From contig NZ_BMSE01000008.1 in assembly GCF_014648995.1 (NCBI RefSeq), positions 62,001 through 126,000 on the forward strand: a stretch of DNA of 64,000 nucleotides, written 5' to 3'. This stretch comes from Streptomyces massasporeus (GTDB lineage: Bacteria > Actinomycetota > Actinomycetes > Streptomycetales > Streptomycetaceae). The notes beneath the pieces were generated by a model that was given only the letters and a program-made list of their open reading frames with translations, ran no database searches and had not been told where the DNA came from. The translations under genes were made by a program, and so were the position numbers. Below, one piece after another: positions 57,624 to 64,000 of the stretch (its first letter is position 1; each line of letters starts with the position of its first letter).

Positions 57624-59444
57624 ATGACAGAGTCAACTTCTAGCATTGATCTGATTCCAATTAAGAGCCAGACGAAGACCATCCAGAATTGCTTCCGAGA
57701 GTTTCTGTACGAAGTTCCCAATTTTCAGCGACCTTACAGCTGGACTCAGGAGCAGCTCAGCGATTTCTGGAACGATGTAATCTTGGCAAACGGGGATTTC
57801 TTCTTTGGCTCTACGGTGACATGGGTCAGCGAGAAAAGAGCTCTTTTCAACGATACGTACTCAATTATCGACGGCCAACAAAGGTTGACCACGAGTACAA
57901 TCCTACTATCGGTTGTTCGCGACACACTCAGAGAAGTGGCCGATAAGTACGATAACGTCGATGATTTTGACACGAATACGGCCACCAGTCAGGCGACGGC
58001 CACTCAGAAGTACCTGATGATCGAGGACGATGATGGCAAGAGCCATCCGGTCTTGCGTCGACCTGAACCTATGTTCTACGAAAAGATTCAGAAACCGAAC
58101 GCCATTCCATCGGGGGAAAAGTGGAATGGGAGCGCTACACGAATCGGAGAGGCGCGATCCTTCTTTGAGGAGAAGATTCTCGCCGCGATAAAGGGGTTGA
58201 CTCCGAGCGAACAGGTCGAACGCCTTAAAGGAATTCGATCAAACGCCTTGAAGGCGCGTGTAATCCAGGTTGAATTGGCGTCTGAAGAAGACGGATTCCT
58301 GGTCTTCGAGACGTTGAATACGCGCGGGGCAGACTTGCGGCTGTCCGACCTCGTCAAGAACCTACTGATTCGCGGCGGAGCCACAGGCGCCGACGATCGA
58401 AAAGCGGTCGCAGACCGCTGGGACCGGCTAGTCGACCGCGTTCAGCTAGGGCGTGTGAACGCAGATGTTGTCGATAGGTTCATTTGGCAGTCATGGAATT
58501 CGCGACGTGAGGCAGTGAGGGAACCTGAACTCTTTAAGAAGATTAGCCACATGGTGGTCGGCAATCCAGCCGCGCACGTCTCCTATCTGGAGGAACTCGA
58601 ACGAGATGCGGAAAACTATGCGTGGCTAGAGGACGAGAGTGTGCAGGTCCAGCCAAAAGTCAACGGAATGCGTAACGCCTTCGCACTCCCGGACTTCGTT
58701 GACAGTGTTCGCGCACTCGCAATCTTCAATGTCTCAGTGGCAAACTCTACGATCCTCGCCGTAGCCCGCAAGTTCCGAGAGACGAAATTCATCAAGCCGG
58801 CGCAGGTCATCGAAGCCCTAAGACTCGTCGAAGCTTTCCATTTCCAATACACCGCACTAACGAATGGCGGCTCCACGGGCGGCACGCGAGGTCGGTATAA
58901 TCGCTTCGCCGTTCGCTTGGAGAGTGCAAAGTCTGTCGCCGATGTCGCGTTGGCCATCACGGATTTGAAAGAGAAACTTCGCGCAAGTCTGCCCGATCGC
59001 GCGAGAGCGCTAAAAGAGTTCTGCTCTCTGTTCTATGCGCCCTCACTTCAGCTCACCCAGAAGCAGAAACTCCGATCTCGTAAGATTTTCATCGCTTACG
59101 TACTGATGTCGTTCGCGAAGCGAGAAAACTTGCTGCCAGCGGGTCAGAATCTCACGACGTGGTCGATTGAGCACATCAAGCCACAATCGAATGCCTCATC
59201 GAAATACAACGATCCGGTCTACTCGATTGGCAATCTAACGCTACTCACCGAACGCCTTAACTCTGTCCTTGGGGACGCTCCGCTGTCGGTTAAGGCTGCG
59301 AAACTCAAGGCAGGGAGTGCGTTTTTCGATCGGGAACTCGCCTCGTGGGAAGCGAGCGGTAGCGATTCTCCATCTGATGCCCAGATTGAGGCGAGGTCAC
59401 TTTTCCTGGCGACCGACGCTTTGGATCGGGTGTGGCGCCTGTAG
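57624..59444 (+). CDS. DUF262-DUF1524 (GmrSD-type) restriction protein, AICE cargo
   Basis: A 606-residue protein. The N-terminal DUF262 domain has VPNFQRPYSW (31-40) and IIDGQQRLTT (81-90), the nucleotide-hydrolysing ParB-like motif; LVFETLNTRGADLRLSDLVK follows. The C-terminal DUF1524 part has an HNH-type WSIEHIKPQ and YSIGNLTLLTERLNS. Single-chain GmrSD proteins cleave modified (e.g. glucosyl-hydroxymethylcytosine) phage DNA in type IV restriction. Base composition is far less GC-rich than all neighbours, with many A/T third positions, so it came from elsewhere. ATG 57624 preferred to GTG 57612. Confidence 0.88.
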   Translation: MTESTSSIDLIPIKSQTKTIQNCFREFLYEVPNFQRPYSWTQEQLSDFWNDVILANGDFFFGSTVTWVSEKRALFNDTYSIIDGQQRLTTSTILLSVVRDTLREVADKYDNVDDFDTNTATSQATATQKYLMIEDDDGKSHPVLRRPEPMFYEKIQKPNAIPSGEKWNGSATRIGEARSFFEEKILAAIKGLTPSEQVERLKGIRSNALKARVIQVELASEEDGFLVFETLNTRGADLRLSDLVKNLLIRGGATGADDRKAVADRWDRLVDRVQLGRVNADVVDRFIWQSWNSRREAVREPELFKKISHMVVGNPAAHVSYLEELERDAENYAWLEDESVQVQPKVNGMRNAFALPDFVDSVRALAIFNVSVANSTILAVARKFRETKFIKPAQVIEALRLVEAFHFQYTALTNGGSTGGTRGRYNRFAVRLESAKSVADVALAITDLKEKLRASLPDRARALKEFCSLFYAPSLQLTQKQKLRSRKIFIAYVLMSFAKRENLLPAGQNLTTWSIEHIKPQSNASSKYNDPVYSIGNLTLLTERLNSVLGDAPLSVKAAKLKAGSAFFDRELASWEASGSDSPSDAQIEARSLFLATDALDRVWRL

Positions 59445-59475
59445 CGCAGGAATACTCCGCACCAGTCGTGCCTAG

Positions 59476-59694
59476 CTACTCCTGCCGGCCAGCATGCGAC
59501 TGCCATTCCCTGTAGCGCCACGTGAGTGCCTCGGCGTGTGGGCGTCGAGGCAACTCACGAAGGTGCGGCGTGACGACTTTAAGCTCTTCGAGAGTCGGAC
59601 CCTGGGGTCGCGTAGTTTGAGAGAGGTGGGCTGAGCCCAGTGGATTGTCGGCGCTCAAGGGCTGGTTGGTGGGTCGCCCATCCAGGGTGAACAC
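59476..59694 (-). CDS. Possible small ORF beside the cargo gene
   Basis: A 72-residue frame from GTG 59694 (MFTLDGRPTNQPLSADNPLG ... HLRELPRRPHAEALTWRYRE). The last half looks protein-like, but third positions are only weakly GC-biased and no ribosome site is seen. It may be a remnant of another element. Confidence 0.3.
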   Translation of the reverse strand: MFTLDGRPTNQPLSADNPLGSAHLSQTTRPQGPTLEELKVVTPHLRELPRRPHAEALTWRYREWQSHAGRQE

Positions 59695-59709
59695 GCCTAT
59701 GGATCAGAT

Positions 59710-59877
59710 GGCTGCTCTTCTTCGTGGCTGAGAGTCCAGGGCGACACCGCTGGGCCCTCTCTGGGCCCTCCGAGGTCGACAGCGGTCGACCAACAACGAC
59801 CAACAACGACGGGTCAACCGCAGGTCACTTGAGATGCGCAGCTCGCTGACCAGGGGCGAAAAGCGGGCCCGCCAGAC
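59710..59877 (+). repeat. Duplicated AICE end, outer copy abutting the attachment core
   Basis: It begins GGCTGCTCTTCTTC, matching the last codons of the GNAT gene although no GNAT gene is here, and carries CTGGGCCCTCCGAGGTCGAC (59761-59780) and CTGACCAGGGG. It ends directly at the 18-base core. Several gaps and substitutions separate it from 57382-57550, so the copies come from two related but not identical elements. Confidence 0.75.
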
Positions 59878-59895
59878 CCAGGGCAAGAAGAAGTA
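59878..59895. repeat. Attachment core at the cargo end
   Basis: CCAGGGCAAGAAGAAGTA, identical to 46910-46927. The next base, A, is the last base of the original gpmA TAA stop. Confidence 0.92.
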
Positions 59896-59908
59896 ACTCG
59901 ACGCCAGT

Positions 59909-59947
59909 AAGCCCCCGAACTGCGGTTTCTTCGCGGGGCGGGGGCTT
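59909..59947 (+). terminator. Displaced original gpmA terminator
   Basis: AAGCCCCCG (59909-59917) pairs with CGGGGGCTT (59939-59947), then TCTT. It is the chromosomal terminator cut off from gpmA by the AICE insertion. Confidence 0.78.
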
Positions 59948-59977
59948 CTTGGTGGGGCTGGGGCCGTCTCTGGTCCC

Positions 59978-60514
59978 TCAGAGGCCATTCCCGAGGACGA
60001 GACCGCGCCGGGCCTGCCGGTACTCCTCGTAGAGCCGGTCGCCGGTCACGCAGTCGCCGACGGCCTCGCCGTTGTCATCCACGATCCGGCAGTCCCGGCA
60101 CCCGGAGCAGTGCAGCAGCATGCGGACGTAGGCGGCTCGCTCGGGGGCGTCAGGGCACTGATGGTCCTCACTCTCGTGGTCGCAGAGCGTGCGGACGGAA
60201 CGGCCAAGGCGTTGCGCGTGAGTGGTCCGGGCCGCGGCAGACAGAACGCGGCCGGGCTCGGCGCCCAACCGCAGGCGGGCCTCCCCGACGCAGGAGAGCG
60301 CACACGCCCGCGCCACGTTGTCCTCGGGCAGAGCCAGCGCCGCCGTCTCGACCTAGGGGACAGCCGGCATGAGATGGCCGTGCAGCTGGCGCGTGAGCGT
60401 CTCCAATCGGTCCGGCGCCGACGCCGCATTGTCGTGCGCGAGGAGCCGGTCCGCGCAGGCGCGCGGCGTCTCGACGTCCAGCGGGGGCGCGGCCTTGCCG
60501 ACGGGCGCGGTCAC
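59978..60514 (-). pseudogene. Broken DUF6415-type gene, also fused to a foreign tail
   Basis: From GTG 60514 the frame reads MTAPVGKAAPPLDVETPRAC ... LTRQLHGHLMPAVP, then an in-frame TAG at 60353-60355, then VETAALALPEDNVARACALS and RLGAEPGRVLSAA, the remaining DUF6415 part. After RSVRTLCDHESEDHQ it runs into a cysteine-rich tail (LLHCSGCRDCRIVDDNGEAV) that belongs to another Streptomyces small-protein type. Nonsense codon and tail fusion show decay. Just upstream, 60515-60650 reads as the end of a further broken gene (RYPVEEDES then stop). Confidence 0.65.
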
Positions 60515-60689
60515 GACTCGTCCTCCTCGACCGGGTATCGGCCCACCACGACGAGCGCCGGCGTTGGCCCGGTGTCGCACGGCGGTGTCGGCTCGATCGA
60601 GCCGATGCAGCATATGGGCGGCGCCCATCCGGCTGGGGCGAGGACCGCTTCGGCGTCGATGCCTCGTCACAGATCCATGCCTGCCTGGG

Positions 60690-61427
60690 TCATGCCCCCA
60701 GGTCCTCCGTCACGGGCAGGCACTCGGCGAGCAGGTCGACGACGTCGCGCCAGGCTCGCTGCGCGTGCTGTGGGTGGTAGCCGACACCGGGGACCACGGG
60801 GTGGTCGACCGGCGGGTGGTGGAAGGCGTGCAAGGCGCCGCCATAGATCGCGAGGCGCCAGTCGACGCCCGCGGCCTGCATCTCAGCGGTGAACGCGTTT
60901 CGTTGCGCGGGCGGCATGATCGGGTCTTCCGATCCGACCCCGGCCCACACCGGGCAGCGGATGCGCGCTGCCTCGCCCGGTCGGCCCGTGGTAGTCGCGT
61001 TGACTGTCCCGATCGCGCGCAGGTTGACGCCGCCTCGCCCGAGTTCCAGCGCGATGGCGCCCCCGGTGCCGTAGCCGATGGCGGCGATCCGGTCGGGGTC
61101 GGTCCGGGGCTCGGTGCGCAACTCGTCGAGTGCCGCGTGGCCGATGCGCCGCATCCGGTCGGGATCAGCGAGTAGTGGCATACAACGCGCCAGCATCTCC
61201 TCGGGGTCACCCAGATAGCGCCCGCCGTGAAGGTCGAAGGCCAGCGCTACATACCCCAGCTCGGCGAGAGCATCGGCCCGGCGGCGCTCGACGTCGCTGA
61301 GCCCCATGCCCTCTGGTCCGAGCAGCACTGCGGGCCGGCGGTCGACACCGGCCGGGAGCGCGAGGTACCCGATCATCGTCAAACCGTCGGCCGGGTACTC
61401 GACCGTGCGCGTCGTAATCGGCGTCAT
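60690..61427 (-). CDS. Dienelactone-hydrolase-family protein without the usual nucleophile
   Basis: A 245-residue alpha/beta hydrolase: VLLGPEGMGLSDVERRRADA, ALAFDLHGGRYLGDPEEM, IAAIGYGTGGAIALELGRGG, PVWAGVGSEDPIMPPAQRNA (acid) and GALHAFHHPPVD (His). In dienelactone hydrolases the elbow is G-Y-C-x-G-G; here the Cys position is Gly (GYGTGG), so hydrolase activity by the normal mechanism is doubtful. The frame is intact and its codon use is normal. Confidence 0.84.
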   Translation of the reverse strand: MTPITTRTVEYPADGLTMIGYLALPAGVDRRPAVLLGPEGMGLSDVERRRADALAELGYVALAFDLHGGRYLGDPEEMLARCMPLLADPDRMRRIGHAALDELRTEPRTDPDRIAAIGYGTGGAIALELGRGGVNLRAIGTVNATTTGRPGEAARIRCPVWAGVGSEDPIMPPAQRNAFTAEMQAAGVDWRLAIYGGALHAFHHPPVDHPVVPGVGYHPQHAQRAWRDVVDLLAECLPVTEDLGA

Positions 61428-61752
61428 GAGACGGGACTGTAGTGATCGTCGAGCCCGGTCCGGCCGGTGTTCTGACGCTGGCAGAACAGCGTAGGTGTCC
61501 CTCTGAAATGCGGGACGGGCCCGGCGCTCAGGGTTTCAAGATCATCCCGTTGTCCCTTTGGCGCGGGACATGAGGACTGGCCGAGCGTCCTGGACGAGGA
61601 GTCGCGTCCTCGGTGGTTGCGTCCCCCTCGGGAACCGGTCGCTTTCGCGGAGCAGACCCCGGTAGGCGCCCGCTGCCCAGATTCACGCGACGTGTGACCC
61701 GCCAGTCCGATATTCGGTGGCGCCCCCGCTCCCCCCGGTCCACCATGCCCGC
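61428..61752. other. Intergenic region
   Basis: 325 bases without a supported gene. GTTCTG (61469-61474) pairs with CAGAAC (61482-61487). A short leftward frame at 61528-61746 has no convincing features. The DinB promoter should be near its right end. Confidence 0.4.
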
Positions 61753-62382
61753 ATGGTCTCAGGTGAACACCCCGGCGAAGCAGTGATGGCGGAAGCCTCG
61801 GACACGACGCGGTGGACGCGGGCGACCGTCTACCCCGACATGTGGGTCGACCCCGAGGACGACCCCCGCGAGACCGACGCCCAGCCCGACGACGAACGCG
61901 GCATCCTCCTCGACAACCTGCGCAGCTACCGGCTCACCCTGGAGATGAAGTGCGCGGGCCTGGACGCCGAGCAGATGGCCAGGCGGTCCGTCCCGCCGTC
62001 GACGATGTCCCTGCTCGGGCTGGTGCGGCACCTGACCGAGGAGGAGCGGCACGTCCGCCGGGTGATGGCCGGAGAGGACGCGCCGAAGCTGTACCGCACG
62101 GCGGAGGACCGGGACGGCGACTTCAACGGCGCGGTCGCCGACCCGGCGGTCGTGGACGCGGCCTGGCGGCAATGGCGTACCGAGGCCGAGCGCACCGACC
62201 GCTACCTGGCCGGCATCGCCGACCTCGCCACCCGCAACGCCGGCCACTCGGACTTCGGCCCCGAACCCGGCGGACAGATCCAGCTCCGCGACCTCCTGGT
62301 CGCGCAGATCGCCGAGTACGCACGGCACTGCGGCCACGCCGACCTCCTGCGCGAACGCATCGACGGCCGCGTCGGGCAGTGA
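61753..62382 (+). CDS. DinB/DUF664-family protein
   Basis: A 209-residue protein: LLDNLRSYRLTLEMKCAGLD, SLLGLVRHLTEEERHVRRVM (metal-binding His in the DinB four-helix fold), WRQWRTEAERTDRYLAGIAD, VAQIAEYARHCGHADLLRER (two more His). Probable metal-dependent, possibly thiol-linked enzyme; mycothiol S-transferases belong to this superfamily. ATG 61753 or ATG 61786; neither has a strong ribosome site. Confidence 0.85.
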   Translation: MVSGEHPGEAVMAEASDTTRWTRATVYPDMWVDPEDDPRETDAQPDDERGILLDNLRSYRLTLEMKCAGLDAEQMARRSVPPSTMSLLGLVRHLTEEERHVRRVMAGEDAPKLYRTAEDRDGDFNGAVADPAVVDAAWRQWRTEAERTDRYLAGIADLATRNAGHSDFGPEPGGQIQLRDLLVAQIAEYARHCGHADLLRERIDGRVGQ

Positions 62383-62415
62383 GCGAAAACTTCTGAGAAA
62401 AAAGTTCGGCGGCGA

Positions 62416-62442
62416 TGTCGAGAACCCGCGTCCGGCTCCGTC
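62416..62442 (+). promoter_or_regulatory. Candidate ECF42-type promoter
   Basis: TGTCGA (62416-62421), a 17-base spacer and CGTC (62439-62442) match the ECF42 promoter pattern TGTCGA/CG(A/T)C as I remember it. It lies 51 bases before the DGPF-protein gene that precedes the sigma gene, so the operon is probably autoregulated. Confidence 0.6.
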
Positions 62443-62492
62443 CCCGGGGTGAAGGCGGCCAGGATGGGTCGCACAGGACCGAGGAGAAGACG

Positions 62493-62915
62493 ATGGCCAA
62501 GTACCTGCTTCTGAAGCACTACCGCGGCGCCCCGGCAGCGGTCAACGACGTGCCCATGGACCAGTGGACGCCGGAGGAGATCTCCGCGCACATCCAGTAC
62601 ATGAACGACTTCGCGGCCCGGCTGGAGAAGACCGGCGAGTTCGTCGACGGTCAGGCGCTGGCCCCCGAGGGCTCATGGGTCCGGTACGACGGTGAGGGGC
62701 GCCCGCCGGTCACCGACGGCCCGTTCGCCGAGACCAAGGATCTCATCGCCGGCTGGATGATCATCGACGTCGACAACCACGAGCGGGCCGTCGAGCTCGC
62801 GGGGGAGCTGTCCGCCGCTCCCGGCGCGGGCGGGAAGCCGATCCACGAGTGGCTGGAGGTGCGTCCGTTCCTGACCGCGCCGCCCACCATCCCGGAGTGC
62901 TCCGTCCATGGATGA
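62493..62915 (+). CDS. YCII/DGPF-domain protein, partner of the ECF42 sigma factor
   Basis: A 140-residue protein: MAKYLLLKHYRGAPAAVND, RLEKTGEFVDGQALAPEG and TDGPFAETKDLIAGWMIIDV, which includes the DGPF signature. Such proteins are the constant neighbours of ECF42 sigma factors; their role in signalling is unresolved. GAGGAGA eight bases upstream fixes the start. The stop overlaps the sigma gene by eight bases. Confidence 0.92.
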   Translation: MAKYLLLKHYRGAPAAVNDVPMDQWTPEEISAHIQYMNDFAARLEKTGEFVDGQALAPEGSWVRYDGEGRPPVTDGPFAETKDLIAGWMIIDVDNHERAVELAGELSAAPGAGGKPIHEWLEVRPFLTAPPTIPECSVHG

Positions 62916-64000
62916 GGCACTGCTGCGCAGCCTCACCCCGAGCGTGCTCACGATCCTCGTCCGCCGCGGAGCCGACTTCGCGGCGGCCGAGGACGCCGTG
63001 CAGGACGCACTGATCGAGGCGCTCCGCGTGTGGCCGGCCGACCCTCCCCGGGACGCGAAGGGCTGGCTGGTCACCGCGGCCTGGCGCAAGTTCCTCGACC
63101 AGGCGCGGGCGGACAGTGCCCGCCGCCGGCGTGAGGACCTGGTCGACGAGGAGCCGGCGCCCGGGCCCATGCCCGACGTGGACGACACCCTCCAGCTCTA
63201 TTTCCTGTGCGCCCACCCCTCATTGACGCCCTCGTCGGCGGTCGCGCTCACGCTGCGCGCCGTCGGCGGGCTCACCACGCGGCAGATCGCTGACGCCTAC
63301 CTGGTGCCCGAGGCGACCATGGCGCAGCGCATCAGCCGTGCCAAGCGCACCGTCTCCGGCGTGCGGTTCGACCAGCCCGGCGATGTCGCGACCGTGCTGC
63401 GCGTCCTCTACCTGGTCTTCAACGAGGGCTACTCCGGCGACGTCGACCTCTCCGCCGAGGCCATCCGGCTCACCCGGCAGCTCGCGGGCACGATCGACCA
63501 CCCCGAGGTGGCGGGGCTGCTGGCGCTCATGCTGCTCCACCACGCTCGGCGCGCCGGCCGTACCGCGCCCGACGGCAGTCTGGTGCCGCTCGCCGAGCAG
63601 GACCGCAGCCGGTGGGACACCGCGGCCATCGCCGAGGGCATCGGGATCCTGCAGGCGGCACTCGCCCGCGACCGGCTGGGCGAGTTCCAGGCCCAGGCCG
63701 CCATCGCGGCGCTGCACGCCGACGCGTTCACCGCCGAGGAGACCGACTGGGTGCAGATCGTGGAGTGGTACGACGAACTGCTGCGCCTGACGGACAACCC
63801 GGTCGTCCGGCTCAACCGCGCGGTGGCCGTGGGCGAGGCCGACGGACCGCGCGCGGGACTGGCGGCGCTCGCGGCGCTGGACGACTCGCTGCCCCGTCAC
63901 ACCGCCGTGGCGGCGTACCTCCACGAGCGCGACGGCGACCCGGAAACGGCCGCCCGTCTGTACTCCGAGGCGGCCCGCAAGGCTCCCCACCTCGCCGAAC
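62908..64000 (+). CDS. ECF42-type sigma factor with C-terminal TPR-like extension (partial)
   Basis: From ATG 62908 an open frame of 364 codons runs off the window. Sigma-2 region: FAAAEDAVQDALIEALRVWP and GWLVTAAWRKFLDQARADSA. Sigma-4 region: ALTLRAVGGLTTRQIADAYL and EATMAQRISRAKRTV. Then the DUF6596/TPR-like extension (RVLYLVFNEGYSGDVDLSAE, NPVVRLNRAVAVGEADGPRA) typical of ECF42. No anti-sigma gene is present; ECF42 proteins are thought to be controlled by their own extension. The last 40 or so residues lie beyond base 64000. Confidence 0.93.
   Translation, partial: MDEALLRSLTPSVLTILVRRGADFAAAEDAVQDALIEALRVWPADPPRDAKGWLVTAAWRKFLDQARADSARRRREDLVDEEPAPGPMPDVDDTLQLYFLCAHPSLTPSSAVALTLRAVGGLTTRQIADAYLVPEATMAQRISRAKRTVSGVRFDQPGDVATVLRVLYLVFNEGYSGDVDLSAEAIRLTRQLAGTIDHPEVAGLLALMLLHHARRAGRTAPDGSLVPLAEQDRSRWDTAAIAEGIGILQAALARDRLGEFQAQAAIAALHADAFTAEETDWVQIVEWYDELLRLTDNPVVRLNRAVAVGEADGPRAGLAALAALDDSLPRHTAVAAYLHERDGDPETAARLYSEAARKAPHLAE

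Larger units (their letters stand above)
46910..59895. mobile_element. AICE (integrative and conjugative element) in the 3-prime end of gpmA, about 13.0 kb
   Basis: The direct 18-base core CCAGGGCAAGAAGAAGTA at both ends (46910-46927, 59878-59895) marks the boundaries. Content is a complete AICE: tyrosine integrase and Xis next to the left end, iteron origin, primase-polymerase and helicase, FtsK-type Tra, spread membrane proteins, GntR repressor with operator, GNAT protein, and a DUF262/DUF1524 cargo gene at the right end. Replication, transfer and integration genes are all open, so the element looks functional. AICEs usually use tRNA genes; here the site is a glycolytic protein gene. Confidence 0.93.

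Noticed and set aside
61528..61746. 72-residue leftward open frame
   Set aside because: Weak third-position bias, no start signal and no recognisable domain; treated as intergenic.

Overview
The window is chromosomal DNA of a Streptomyces. Third codon positions are almost always G or C, many genes start at GTG or ATG six or seven bases after a TANNNT -10 box (leaderless), and recognisable Streptomyces core genes occur in conserved order: nur, ygfZ, dtd, rsiG, devE/devA/devB, mshA and gpmA. The order resembles the S. coelicolor core around SCO4164-SCO4209 (from memory, not checked). Species cannot be named from this alone. REGION 1 (1-16.9 kb, core): end of a thiosulfate sulfurtransferase with DUF1416, a 165-base inverted repeat, DUF3099, VOC and DsrE proteins, a 32-residue membrane peptide, a nitrobindin-like protein, the nickel regulator Nur, YgfZ, Dtd, the WhiG anti-sigma factor RsiG, an Eis-type acetyltransferase, the developmental GntR regulators DevE and DevA with DevB, a third related GntR gene, a double-kinase-domain APH protein, a TetR regulator, a HelD-like RNA polymerase recycling ATPase and an RraA-like protein. 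REGION 2 (16.9-27 kb, variable core): SGNH hydrolase with TetR, methyltransferase, a short GntR with two small ORFs, acetyltransferases, VOC, an epoxide-hydrolase-like protein, and an MFS exporter divergent from its probable TetR repressor. REGION 3 (27,028-31,384): a Tn7/Tn5053-like transposon, here delimited exactly by TGT...ACA ends, terminal inverted repeats, 20-base transposase-site arrays and a 5-base target duplication CGACT. Its transposition genes are broken (nonsense codons and an internal deletion). It carries a TetR regulator divergent from a membrane/alpha-beta-hydrolase fusion. REGION 4 (31.4-46.9 kb, core): XRE regulator with a 26-base operator palindrome, an HBHA-like protein, DUF2516, a receiver/PP2C phosphatase, an NlpC/P60 hydrolase, mshA (mycothiol) with a YbjN gene, an AraC regulator with a 21-base minisatellite in its coding sequence, several small proteins, an MFS transporter and gpmA. 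REGION 5 (46,910-59,895): an actinomycete integrative and conjugative element (AICE) inserted in the last codons of gpmA rather than in a tRNA gene. An 18-base core flanks it; the element re-supplies the gpmA stop codon and a terminator. It encodes Int, Xis, an iteron-type origin, a helicase-like Rep ATPase, a primase-polymerase, an FtsK-like Tra, spread proteins, small DUF6303/DUF6284 proteins, a KorSA-like GntR repressor with its operator and an acetyltransferase. Next to the attachment site it carries a low-GC DUF262/DUF1524 (GmrSD-type restriction) gene. That gene lies between two imperfect copies of the element's own end, so it looks like a cargo gene acquired by recombination with a related element. 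REGION 6 (59.9-64 kb): a broken DUF6415-type gene, a dienelactone-hydrolase-like protein, a DinB protein, and a YCII/DGPF protein with an ECF42-type sigma factor that runs off the end. The two mobile elements are the accessory parts of the window; everything else reads as ordinary Streptomyces core.
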